10,603 bases of DNA from NCBI GenBank assembly GCA_016987375.1, contig PJRA01000216.1:273544-284146 (forward strand), in the 5' to 3' direction. Numbering within the stretch: position 1 is the first letter of the stretch; each line of letters starts with the position of its first letter. This document shows, piece by piece, positions 1 through 6,933 of the stretch. Below the pieces are notes generated by a model, which was not told the origin of the DNA, did no database searches, and saw only the letters and a program-made list of their open reading frames with translations. The DNA comes from Brachionus koreanus (taxonomy: Eukaryota; Rotifera; Eurotatoria; Ploima; Brachionidae). The position numbers were made by a program, and so were the translations under genes.

Positions 1-423
1 TCTGGATTGAAGTCAATTAAATTGGACACAAATTATGAAGAAAATGTTTTAAAATTCCAGCAAATTGCCAACAAAATTGAGAAAATTGATGAATTTGAGT
101 TGGTGTGGATTTTTGTTTGATGAATCTGAATTTGAGTTTGATGCAGTTGACCCTCGCGTTAGAGCTGAGTTAGAAAACAAAAATGTCAAGAACCTTGATG
201 ACGCTTTAACTCAAGCTAGAAGCAGAAGTACTAGGACTTTGGATAAGCCAGTACCAGTATATTACTCTAGAAACAATTATCAGAAGCGCTTAAATACATT
301 TTATAACATCAAAGAGAAGAAAGTTGATAGATAAAAAAATTCGCAAATAATAAAGCAGGCAATAGAGGTTCAAACCCTGTCTGTTTTAGGCGTAGAAACC
401 CTAGTCACGTTCAAGCATCCTGA
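1..423 (+). pseudogene. Gag C-terminal fragment with broken zinc knuckle
   Basis: Frame 1 is open from the window edge to a TGA at 118-120. The coding sense then continues in frame 2 (to the TAA at 332-334), with a Gag-like stretch containing VDPRVRAELENKN, which resembles the end of a Gypsy-type capsid region. Frame 1 resumes at about 340 and carries a CCHC-like knuckle at 382-423. The first Cys (382-384) and the His (406-408) are at the right spacing, but the second Cys position is Arg (391-393) and the last Cys position is a TGA stop (421-423). Gag packages the element RNA; this copy cannot. Assignment rests on position directly before the protease, the knuckle spacing and the weak capsid-like motif. 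The retained frames are short, so the exact frameshift points are uncertain. Confidence 0.72.
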
Positions 424-966
424 AAAGTAAAATTGCCAAATAGCATATACTATGATAATTCAAGTAATCGGAAAAATCAAAATAAAGAAAGGTGGAGCAA
501 AACAAAGAAATCTTACTTAGCGGAAAATAAGGAAGATGTTGAGATAAAAATAGTGTGTCCGAATACGTATATGATTGCAGTTAAATTACTAAGAATAAAC
601 GTTCTCATTGAAGGTAGACCAATAAAATTCGCTATTGACAGCGGATGTACGAACTCGATCATCTCAACAAAAAGTTTAAAAAATTTTGTCTTGAAATTTT
701 ACCGTCCTGCTCTAAGATTAAAACAGCTGACAATACCGTTAGCCTGGTAATAAAAAAAACCGAAAAAATTAGATATCCAAGGCTTTATGGAATTTTTAAT
801 AATTAATCATGAGGATAACAACGGACTGCTAGGTCTTGATTGGTTCATGAAGACAGGCGCTAGTTTTAATCCTAATCATAAACTGATAAAATATCGGAGT
901 GATATAATCTTAATTAATTCCGACGATGATAATGAAGGAGACACATTGCTCACCGAAGATGAATGA
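424..966 (+). pseudogene. Retropepsin-type aspartic protease relic
   Basis: Frame 1 continues from the Gag knuckle. The active-site signature is clear: residues FAIDSGCTNSIIS at about 628-666, with the catalytic Asp in the D-S-G triad that retroelement proteases use. Two adjacent stops (TAA TAA, 748-753) interrupt the frame after RPALRLKQLTIPLAW. The same frame then resumes with the usual C-terminal landmark GLLGLDWFMKTGA at about 823-861, corresponding to the family's I/L-L-G-x-D-W motif. It ends at the TGA at 964-966. The protease would cleave the Gag-Pol polyprotein as a homodimer. Length and motif order fit a normal Gypsy protease, so the damage here is point mutation and not deletion. 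There is no ATG start; the domain was translated as part of the polyprotein. Confidence 0.88.
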
Positions 967-1063
967 AATGTCAAATTCGGTGACTATTTTTAAATATCCG
1001 ACGATGAATGGCCATTAGAAAAAGTAAAATATAAGTTAAAAATTTCACCTCATGAAGATCTAA

Positions 1064-1758
1064 TATGATTGTTATAATCACTTTAAAGAAACAGAAGATA
1101 GTATAAATAATAGATTTGCAACTTACCTAGGGGATCTAAAGAAATCTAACGTTGATAAACACTTCATTAAACTAATGGACGAAACACCAATATACATCAG
1201 ACAATACAGAAAATCTGTTATAGAGCGAGAACAAATAAGAAAAGAAGTAGAATCAATGCTTAAAAACGGAATTAGTGAAGAGTCAACCTCACCATGGTCG
1301 GCGCCAGTAGTACTGATGCCCAAAAAAGATGGTTCAAAAAGATTCTGTGTGGATTACAGGAAGTTAAACCAGAAAACAATTACAGAAAATTGGCCACTTC
1401 CAAGAATAGACGACATTCTGAGACGGTTAAGCGAATCAGTATACTTCTCAACACTCGACTTAAAGTCTGGTTACTGGCAGGTTGAAATGCATTCAGAATC
1501 AAAAGATAAGACAGCATTCTCCATTCCGGACGGACATTACCAGTTTAAAAGGTTACTTTTTGGATTAAAAAAAAGCACCTGCTCAATTCAGTACAATTAT
1601 GCAAAGGATTATAGGTAATAAGCCCTTTGTAGAAGTATACCTTGATGATATTATTGTTCATTCGAAAAATATCGAAGAGCACAAGTAGCATTTAATAGAG
1701 ATTGGGGATTTATTAATTAAGAAAAGCGGAACTTAAAATTAAACCGAAAAACTATTTC
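1064..1758 (+). pseudogene. Reverse transcriptase relic, Ty3/Gypsy type
   Basis: Frame 2 is open from 1064 and carries the N-terminal RT landmarks: MDETPIYIRQYR at about 1175, SPWSAPVVLMPKKDGSKRF, DYRKLN and LDLKSGYWQV (catalytic Asp codon at 1457-1459). It runs through QFKRLLFGLK, where the usual PFGL has become LFGL. In the A-run at 1567-1574 the sense shifts to frame 3, as if one base had been gained. Frame 3 then gives APAQF and the catalytic YLDD box (1638-1649), so both catalytic regions survive, in different frames. A TAG stop follows at 1686-1688. The palm ends in frame 1 near 1726-1758 with AELKIKPKNYFE, the usual sequence at the palm/thumb boundary. The thumb and connection are missing (see the junction at 1758-1770). 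The part of the frame from 1175 to 1618 is the longest open piece. Confidence 0.93.
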
Positions 1759-1769
1759 GAAATGCATTA

Positions 1770-2129
1770 CGGCTATTGAAAGACGCAAAATTCCATTACA
1801 GCAGCACGTAAAGAGAATGCTTGACAGTTGTTTACGGAATTAAAGAATTTCACACAGAATTGTATGGGTTCAAATTTCTCGTATGTACGGATCACTATTC
1901 ATTGATGTGGCTAATGAATATCAACGAAAAAACAGGTAGACTGGCTCGGTGGGCTATCTATTTACAAGCATATGATTTCGAAATAGTTCATACGAAGGGG
2001 ACACAACATTCTGACGCAGACGCTGTCAGTCGACCTGTGCTGGCACTAAAAACTATAACGGATAGCAAGCAAACTGATTATTTCAACTTTAATTTTTCAA
2101 AAAAAGAGCTTAAATTTTTAATTTCTTAA
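1770..2129 (+). pseudogene. RNase H domain relic of the same Gypsy-type element
   Basis: Frame 3 resumes at about 1770 with RLLKDAKFHYSST, followed by a TAA (1809-1811) at the place of the conserved Glu of the STTE-x-E motif. The rest is open to the TAA at 2127-2129: ECLTVVYGIKEFHTELYG, VCTDHYSLMWL (conserved Asp in TDH at 1890-1892), RLARWAIYLQAYDFEIVHTKG and HSDADAVSRP, with the last catalytic Asp. The N-terminal part of the fold, including the first catalytic Asp, was removed by the deletion upstream. In the intact family this domain degrades the RNA strand during reverse transcription. After about 2040 the peptide is low in recognisable motifs (tether region). No integrase follows. Confidence 0.92.
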
Positions 2130-2704
2130 TGAAAATAGCATAATGTATAGCATTAATTTCTTTGGAACACCATAATTATCAAAGCGTAATTTAAATATAT
2201 TAATCAAGAACTCTCTTAATTTTTGTCTAAAGATTTCTTTAAAAAAAATCAAACTTAATTGCTTACATAAATTAACTTATTCCAGTGAAAGTAAAAACAA
2301 TTTAGTACTTGGAGTGTTTGCTGTTAAAAACAGCGATAGGAAATAAAGTACTTGAATGGTCCTGGATTTAAAAATTTTTTAAATTTAGATTTTTTATTTA
2401 CCCTCTGCAGAAGCTAAAAATATAGAAATTAGTAAAAAATTAAGATGCACATATGAAAAACTTTATCAGTGAAAAAATTTTTAAATAATGTTGCTATCTT
2501 CAAAATTTTAAGTTCATTTTTTTGACTTTATAATGCAAAAAAATTTTTTCTTAATGTTATTTTTTGAAATAATTAATATTTGTATTAAAATGACTTGAAA
2601 TAAATGTCTGAGGTTTCATACACTTCTGTACTTTTATCCTTCAGGATAATTTATCAATAATTTTTGTTTTTTGCAACAAAAAAACTTGAGATACAAGCAC
2701 ACAA

Positions 2705-2857
2705 ATGCATCTCGCACTTTGTGAACTGAAGCATAATTCCGGGTTTTTACTTGGCGATGGAAGTTTTGGAAAAACTAGCTCGAAAATAATTCAAGATCAG
2801 CTAAGTGTAGATTTCTTTGTTTGCATTTTTCAAGTTATTTTTTCATTGTTATTTTAA
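2705..2857 (+). CDS. Doubtful 50-codon reading frame containing LGDGSFGKT
   Basis: The frame starts at an ATG at 2705 and ends at a TAA at 2855-2857. Its residues 14-22 read LGDGSFGKT, which matches the glycine-rich loop pattern of protein kinases (G-x-G-x-x-G) for eight residues. The flanking residues do not continue like a kinase: after the loop one expects a V-x-x-A-x-x-K pattern, and SSKIIQDQL is seen instead. The same residues (GFLLGDGSF) also resemble a LAGLIDADG endonuclease motif, again without further support. The second half is hydrophobic and very AT-rich. It may be the remains of an exon or simple chance. I do not assign a function. Confidence 0.12.
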   Translation: MHLALCELKHNSGFLLGDGSFGKTSSKIIQDQLSVDFFVCIFQVIFSLLF

Positions 2858-3065
2858 TTATCTATATCAAATAAATAAATACCTTCTATTAAAATCTTTT
2901 TTCTACTTATTTTAATTTTTTTTTCTACTATTAAAAAAAATATTTATCTACTGACAAAAAATTTGCGCATTAAGAAATTTCTTAATTCAAACAAATAGAT
3001 CAAAAAGAAAACCTAAAGGAAGGTTTCAACAGCTAATTTTTTTTATGAATAACTTTAATTTTAAT

Positions 3066-3132
3066 TAAAAAGTTAATAAAAAATTATATAATTGTCATCC
3101 ATACAAAAAATTTTTTTTCCAATTTAAGTTTT
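3066..3132 (+). repeat. Dispersed AT-rich repeat, copy 1
   Basis: This stretch begins AAAAAGTTAAT and contains AATTATATAATTGTCATCCA followed by a T-rich tract and CAATTT. It aligns with 5258-5323 in the same orientation at most positions (difference sites include TGTC/TGCC and CATCCATAC/CATCTATCC, with length changes in A and T runs). The informative core is ATTATATAATTGYCATC. Similarity fades on both sides, so the unit seen is about 65 bp. I do not recognise the family. Confidence 0.55.
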
Positions 3133-3718
3133 ATCCTTGCATGATTATGAAATTAAATGAGTTACGATATTTGAAAATTATAAATAATAGATATATTTTT
3201 TTAAGACTAAAAATTCTCCTAATGTCAGTTAAATATTTTAAAAAGAATCTTACTATCTTACTTTTCTTATATCATTTAAAAAGGTCACATTCATTTCGTT
3301 TAGAAATTCATAAGCAATGAAACAGGACATCTCAATATATAATTCTACTCATTTAAGCAAATAATTTTCGAAATAATTTCATATAAATTTAAGAGATTTG
3401 CTGTAAAAACAATATTTAAAAAGACTCTTCCAAAAATTCTAATTTTAATATTTTTTTAAGGACAATGAAATATCTAATTTTAATTTTGGAATTCCTCAAA
3501 AAGTTACAGTCAATGTAATTTCAGTTATCCTTTTTCCACAAATGAACTAACTTTTGCATTAAAAAGACATAAGTGTAAAAAAAGTTTGAAGCGGGTTCAG
3601 TTGATAACCGTAATGTTAATAATTTTACCCAAAAATTCATTAAAAAAGATCTTAGATCTTTCAAAACTATCTCTTCGACTAGGTATAAAAATAAATCTTA
3701 AGATGCTTTTTTTCTGTT

Positions 3719-3984
3719 TTTTCAAACTATAGACCAATGAGTATAACGAGTTGTCTAGGAAAGTAACTTGAACGTAAAGTATACTCAAGACACAACTATT
3801 TTCTAGAACAAAATTCATTCCTTATCAAGGAGCAATCTGGTTTTCGAAAAAGATCTTCGATAGGGTTTGGCATGAATTCTTAATTTATAAATTGATTAAA
3901 ATAAATACAACAGACTACTTAATTAACTGGATAAGATCCTTCTTAGACTTTAGGACATTTAAATTTATGTATACATATTGTTAA
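3719..3984 (+). pseudogene. Non-LTR (LINE) reverse transcriptase fragment with internal deletion
   Basis: Frame 2 gives NYRPMSITSCLGK at 3725-3763, a stop (TAA 3764-3766), then LERKVYSRHNYFLEQNSFL and KEQSGFRKRS to about 3856. These are the classic LINE RT landmarks NYRPIS and Q-x-GFR. The sense then jumps to frame 1 at 3856 with FDRVWHEFLIYKLIKI and LINWIRSFLDFRTFKF, up to the TAA at 3982-3984. In intact LINEs about 35-45 residues lie between GFR and FDRVWH, including the catalytic Asp of motif A; they are absent here. The downstream FADD box, endonuclease and 3' tail are not present. The element is therefore a small, dead scrap. The upstream limit is uncertain: sequence back to about 3590 may belong but shows no firm motif. 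Confidence 0.88.
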
Positions 3985-4037
3985 AAAAAAAATGGAATCT
4001 TAATCAAAAATATTAAGGAAATTTATATTAGTCGGAT

Positions 4038-4077
4038 TGTAAAGTCTAGATTTTGGAATTTAGGAATTTAGGGATTT
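4038..4077 (-). repeat. LTR-end-like direct repeat, distal copy
   Basis: On the plus strand it reads TGTAAAGTCTAGATTTTGGA and continues to GGGATTT. It matches 4830-4861 apart from a few substitutions and an extra 8-base unit (a local tandem duplication of roughly TTTAGGAA). Its outer end is TG on the plus strand, that is CA as the 3' end on the minus strand, as in LTRs. No matching target-site duplication was found. Confidence 0.6.
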
Positions 4078-4723
4078 TCTCGATAATTGGCTTTGTATTA
4101 CTACTTTGCTGAATTAGTAGTTTTATCCACCGAATGCAATTTTCTTTGTTCTGCTCTTCGGGCGTAACCAGTAAAACGCAATTGGCTTCTTCTTTTTGCT
4201 CGATTTTTGTTTTCTCGGAGATCAAACTTATAATTTTATCATCATCTTCTGGTTGGTCATCAGACGTGTATGTATCCTCTTGAACATTCCATCTTGAAAG
4301 AGCATCCGCGTTTGAATGAATCTTTCCGCTTCGATATATTATACGAAAAGTATAATTGTTAATCCTGATTAACCATCGTGCTAATCTAAAGTTTGGAGTT
4401 TTACTAGATAAGAGCCATGAAAGTGGCTGATGATCAGTAACAACATCGAATTCTTGGCCATAAAGATATTGGTGAAAGTGTTGGACTGCTAGTACAATGG
4501 CCAAAAGTTCTTTTTCGGTTGTGGAGTAATTTCGCTGAGCTTTGTTTAGTGGTTTACTAAAATATGCTATCGGCCGTAAATTTCCATTAAATTCTTCATT
4601 AGATCGAAAAATGTATCCGATTAAATTGGATAGCTGTTGCCTCATCATTTGATCAAATTTTGATTCCATGATGGGTTTTTCAATGTTTTCTTTGTGTTTA
4701 ATTGTGTCGCAACACGTCACCAA
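4046..4723 (-). pseudogene. 225-codon open frame: Gag-start-like leader fused to Gypsy RNase H
   Basis: The frame is uninterrupted. Residues 1-18 look like read-through of the element leader. Met19 opens a stretch MESKFDQMMRQQ that may be the true Gag start. At about residue 32 the sequence passes directly into the RNase H fold: NLRPIAYFSKPLNKAQ (49-63), YSTTEKELLAIV (66-77, conserved Glu), VVTDHQPLSWLL (95-106, conserved Asp97), RLARWLIRINNY (113-124) and HSNADALSRW (136-145, conserved Asp140). The first catalytic Asp of the fold lies upstream of the deletion and is missing, so the enzyme should be inactive. Residues 150-215 are an acidic, lysine-rich tether. The last ten residues are encoded by the LTR-end repeat. 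It could be expressed as a small protein, but I see nothing that says it is. Confidence 0.85.
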
Positions 4724-4809
4724 TTATAATATATCTCAAAATATTATAATTTCTTTTAATTATATACGTTTGTTCTCTTCAATGGATCCTACTAAAATAT
4801 ATAGCAGAA

Positions 4810-4829
4810 TCCTCCCGTTGGGCACCAAA
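4810..4829 (-). promoter_or_regulatory. Candidate tRNA primer binding site
   Basis: Directly after the CA end of the right LTR-like repeat, the minus strand reads TT and then TGGTGCCCAACGGGAGGA. A PBS begins with TGG because it pairs with the CCA end of a tRNA, and in Gypsy elements it lies zero to a few bases inside the 5' LTR; both conditions hold. I cannot name the tRNA from memory with confidence. Confidence 0.6.
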
Positions 4830-4861
4830 TGTAAAGTCTCGATTTTGGACTTTAGGGATTT
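4830..4861 (-). repeat. LTR-end-like direct repeat, proximal copy (next to the PBS)
   Basis: On the plus strand it reads TGTAAAGTCTCGATTTTGGA and continues to TTAGGGATTT. It is the partner of the copy at 4038-4077. Its CA end (minus strand) abuts the PBS candidate, so this copy should be the tail of the 5' LTR. The sequence to the right of 4861 may contain the rest of the LTR, but there is no second copy to define it. Confidence 0.6.
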
Positions 4862-4913
4862 AAGCCAAGAAATAAATAATTTTTTAATCTGAAGGAGCAT
4901 TAGCTCAGTACAG

Positions 4914-5433
4914 AAAATAAATATTAAATGAAATAAATAATATAATTTTTATGTATTATCATTTTTTTATGGAACATGATTAAAGTTTTGCTTTAGCAAA
5001 TTCATTTTTTCTATTCAACTAAAAAATTTTTCCGCAATTTTAGATATAATATTAACCATTATTTTTTGCAAAAATAAAAAATATTTTTGATACCTTAATA
5101 ATTATTTTTCTTAAAATAATCTGTAAATCAGTGTCTTGAGGCATGGAAACTAGCCTGTTGATTATTTGTTATTTAATAAACTGTTAAAAAAATATTGCAT
5201 TAATTTGTTAAATAAAATTGAATTTATTTCTAAAGTTTCATTTAAAAAAACGTGAGGAAAAAGTTAATTAAAAAAAATTATATAATTGCCATCTATCCAA
5301 TAAATTTTATTTTCAATTTTAGTTCCAAGTTTTACATTTTATTTGTTCCGTAAATCAAAAAAGCATTGATGTAATTTATTAGGTTAAGTAATACCCAAAA
5401 AATTGATTATATAAAGTTAAAAATTTATTTAGG
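4914..5433. other. AT-rich intergenic region upstream of the channel gene
   Basis: There is no reading frame of note on either strand. The region may include the unseen remainder of the 5' LTR on its left and the promoter of the channel gene on its right. No TATA element can be singled out because TATA-like strings occur throughout. The second copy of the dispersed repeat lies at 5258-5323. Confidence 0.6.
5258..5323 (+). repeat. Dispersed AT-rich repeat, copy 2
   Basis: This is the same-orientation partner of 3066-3132, sharing AAAAAGTTAAT, the core AATTATATAATTGCCATC and the following T-rich tract with CAATTTT. It lies about 150-210 bp upstream of the channel ATG. The two copies are about 2.2 kb apart, with the LINE scrap and the minus-strand Gypsy remnant between them. 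Confidence 0.55.
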
Positions 5434-5449
5434 CCTTTTTTTTATTCAG
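5434..5449 (+). promoter_or_regulatory. Candidate splice acceptor 21 nt before the channel ATG
   Basis: The string CCTTTTTTTTATTCAG is an unbroken pyrimidine tract followed by a CAG, the form of a eukaryotic 3' splice site. It lies 21 bases upstream of the ATG at 5471, with the same frame open but lacking any other ATG back to a TAA at 5372. It could end a 5'-UTR intron or receive a trans-spliced leader. AT-rich DNA makes such strings fairly common, so this is a prediction. Confidence 0.4.
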
Positions 5450-5470
5450 AAAATATCAAAAATTTCAAAA

Positions 5471-6883
5471 ATGAAAGGAAAAGTTTATTTTGACAAGATA
5501 AAAGAAATTGTTGAAAATAGTACCATGCATGGTATTCCCAGCGCCTTTAGGACCAAAAGACTAGCAATTAGAATTTTTTGGATTTTTGTTTTTTCAATTT
5601 CTTTTTCATATTCTCTTTTTCAAATTGCAAATATTATCATAAGCTTTTTTGAATATAACGTAATTGTCAAAATGGAAATTGTACAATCAGGAAATTTGGA
5701 ATTTCCAGCCGTAACATTTTGTAATATTAATCCGTATGATTTTTCTATTGATGAAAATTACAACAAAGCTAAAATTTTGTTAAACGAGTCCTTCCTCGAT
5801 CCAGATCCAAATTTAAAAAGCTGCAATGATGAGACTAAATCTCAATTTAGATATTTAAATCTTGAAGGATTTAGTTTGGACAAAATGTTAATATCATGTC
5901 AATTTGATCGCAAACCATGCAACAAAAATAACTTTTTTACTCAAAGACCATCATTTTTTGGCTCATGTTACACATTTAACTTTGGAAAAGATTCAAAAGA
6001 AAACTCGATTCCAGTCGAAAAAGCCAAGCAACCTGGTATGTTGAATGGTCTAAAAATTAAATTGTATATAGGTGCTCGTGAATATCAACCATGTTGGGAA
6101 GAAAGATATGGTGCCATAGTCGTTATTCATAATCAATCTTCACTGCCTTTGCATTTAGAAGATGGAATATTTGTTCCTGCTGGATCTGAAACCAACATTG
6201 CTATTGTTAAAAAAGTGATGCAAAGATTACCTAAACCTTATAGTAATTGTGTTCAAAATTTAACTGAAAGATCATTAGTTGATTCGGTCTATTTTAGAAA
6301 CACGATTGATTCATGTGGCTCTTACAGTCAAAGTTGGTGTATTCGCAATTGCTCTCTTTTAAAAATTAGAGAAGAAAATACAAAAAATTGTGAAAAATTA
6401 AAATTTGCTTCTGTCTTAGACAAAAAATCTTGTCTGAACAATTTTGAAAATATTACCAAGAATTATGATTTTTGTTTTAGTCAGTGTCCTGATGAATGTG
6501 AATTTACTTTTTATAAAACATTCAAAAGCAATGCAAATTTTCCCAGCTATGGATACAATTATAACTTAAGAACAGACAAGTTAATCAGATCAAAATTTTC
6601 CAGTGAAAATATTAGCTATGATCAATTAAAAGACAGCATTTTATCTTTTAATATTTATTTTAGTGCAAACACTATCGAAACAATACAAGAAAAGGCTGAA
6701 ATGACTTTTGGAACTTTACTTGGTAACCTAGGAGGTCAGCTTGGTCTATTTTTGGGAATAAGTGTCTTGACTTTTGCAGAAATATTTGAAATTTTGTTTG
6801 AAATATTGTTTATTTTTTGTAGTAATCGAATGAAGAAGAAAAGCAAAGTCGAATCAATTTCAAATTCGGTCAATAAAATATAA
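5471..6883 (+). CDS. DEG/ENaC-family sodium channel subunit (ASC domain)
   Basis: The frame encodes a complete 470-aa subunit of an amiloride-sensitive-type cation channel. In this family three subunits form a Na+-selective pore in the plasma membrane. The short cytoplasmic N-terminus has the conserved gating His-Gly at residues 20-21. TM1 is about 33-60. FPAVTFCN (78-85) is the usual opening of the ectodomain. The ectodomain has 15 cysteines (84, 118, 143, 150, 166, 208, 260, 282, 290, 294, 307, 321, 335, 339, 343), FGSCYTFN (163-170), PGMLNGLKIKLYI (188-200) and six N-glycosylation sequons. TM2 is about 414-450, with the selectivity filter Gly-Ile-Ser at 429-431; a short basic tail follows. 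The length is within, and towards the short end of, the family range. The ATG at 5471 is the only start between the upstream stop at 5372 and TM1. The coding part is intronless and undamaged. Gating (acid, peptide, mechanical) cannot be told from sequence. Confidence 0.96.
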   Translation: MKGKVYFDKIKEIVENSTMHGIPSAFRTKRLAIRIFWIFVFSISFSYSLFQIANIIISFFEYNVIVKMEIVQSGNLEFPAVTFCNINPYDFSIDENYNKAKILLNESFLDPDPNLKSCNDETKSQFRYLNLEGFSLDKMLISCQFDRKPCNKNNFFTQRPSFFGSCYTFNFGKDSKENSIPVEKAKQPGMLNGLKIKLYIGAREYQPCWEERYGAIVVIHNQSSLPLHLEDGIFVPAGSETNIAIVKKVMQRLPKPYSNCVQNLTERSLVDSVYFRNTIDSCGSYSQSWCIRNCSLLKIREENTKNCEKLKFASVLDKKSCLNNFENITKNYDFCFSQCPDECEFTFYKTFKSNANFPSYGYNYNLRTDKLIRSKFSSENISYDQLKDSILSFNIYFSANTIETIQEKAEMTFGTLLGNLGGQLGLFLGISVLTFAEIFEILFEILFIFCSNRMKKKSKVESISNSVNKI

Positions 6884-6927
6884 TGCATATGAAGAAGCTA
6901 CTTTAAATTCATTTTTTTATTAAAAAA

Positions 6928-6933
6928 AATAAA
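6928..6933 (+). terminator. Candidate poly(A) signal of the channel gene
   Basis: AATAAA lies 45 bases after the stop codon of the channel gene, a normal place for a cleavage and polyadenylation signal in a compact genome. The local A-richness means the match alone is weak. Confidence 0.4.

Larger units (their letters stand above)
1..2129 (+). mobile_element. Degenerate Ty3/Gypsy-type LTR retrotransposon relic (Gag-Pro-RT-RNase H)
   Basis: One retroelement can be followed across this whole stretch in the canonical order: Gag C-terminus, zinc knuckle, aspartic protease, reverse transcriptase, RNase H. The reading frame changes several times (frame 1 to 2 near 118, back to 1 before 340, to 2 near 1060, to 3 in the A-run at 1567-1574, then 1 and 3 again), and stops interrupt it, so no functional polyprotein can be made. 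No integrase (HHCC zinc finger, DDE core) is visible after the RNase H, and no LTR is recognisable at the right side. The left end runs off the window, so the 5' LTR and most of Gag are unseen. The Pro-RT-RH order and the motifs fit Metaviridae (Ty3/Gypsy), not Copia, in which integrase precedes RT. Confidence 0.93.
2130..3590. other. AT-rich intergenic stretch without a recognisable gene
   Basis: Both strands carry frequent stops and long A and T runs. I see no coding sequence of substance here. Items noted: a perfect 6-bp hairpin (GCTGTT/AACAGC, 2320-2334), a second one (TTATCC/GGATAA, 2634-2649), a 50-codon frame at 2705-2857 listed separately, and a repeat copy at 3066-3132 that recurs at 5258-5323. 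The missing integrase and 3' LTR of the element ending at 2129 would be expected here, but nothing matches them. Confidence 0.7.
4038..4861 (-). mobile_element. Internally deleted Gypsy-type LTR element between two LTR-end repeats
   Basis: Read on the minus strand, the parts come in this order. An LTR-end-like sequence ends at 4830 in ...GACTTTACA. A two-base spacer (4829-4828) and TGGTGCCCAACG (4827-4816), a plausible primer binding site, follow. Next come a leader, a reading frame (4723-4046) that contains an RNase H domain, and then a second copy of the LTR-end sequence terminating at 4038. Only the last 32-40 bp of the repeats can be matched, so the right LTR extends an unknown distance beyond 4861, and the left one lacks most of its length. 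The RNase H differs clearly in sequence from that of the element at 1-2129, so this is another Gypsy lineage. Most of gag, protease, RT and integrase are deleted. Confidence 0.68.

Noticed and set aside
1123..1323. Minus-strand open frame of 66 codons
   Set aside because: It lies antisense to the well-supported RT relic and has no motif of its own.
1294..1485. Plus-strand open frame of 63 codons inside the RT region
   Set aside because: It is an alternative frame of the RT sequence; the overlapping frame carries all the RT motifs.
2130..2700. Search for integrase or a 3' LTR of the first Gypsy element
   Set aside because: No HHCC finger, no DDE block and no repeat of upstream sequence could be seen, so the element is taken as truncated.
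3597..3818. Minus-strand open frame of 73 codons
   Set aside because: It is antisense to the LINE RT fragment and its upstream flank, with composition expected from AT-rich DNA.
4668..4892. Plus-strand open frame of 74 codons
   Set aside because: It runs across the leader, PBS and LTR end of the minus-strand element in antisense and shows no domain.
4894..4913. GGAGCATTAGCTCAGTACAG, resembling the 5' part of a tRNA with a box A
   Set aside because: The rest is AT-rich with no anticodon arm, no box B and no closing acceptor strand; GAGC-ATTA-GCTC is a simple small palindrome.
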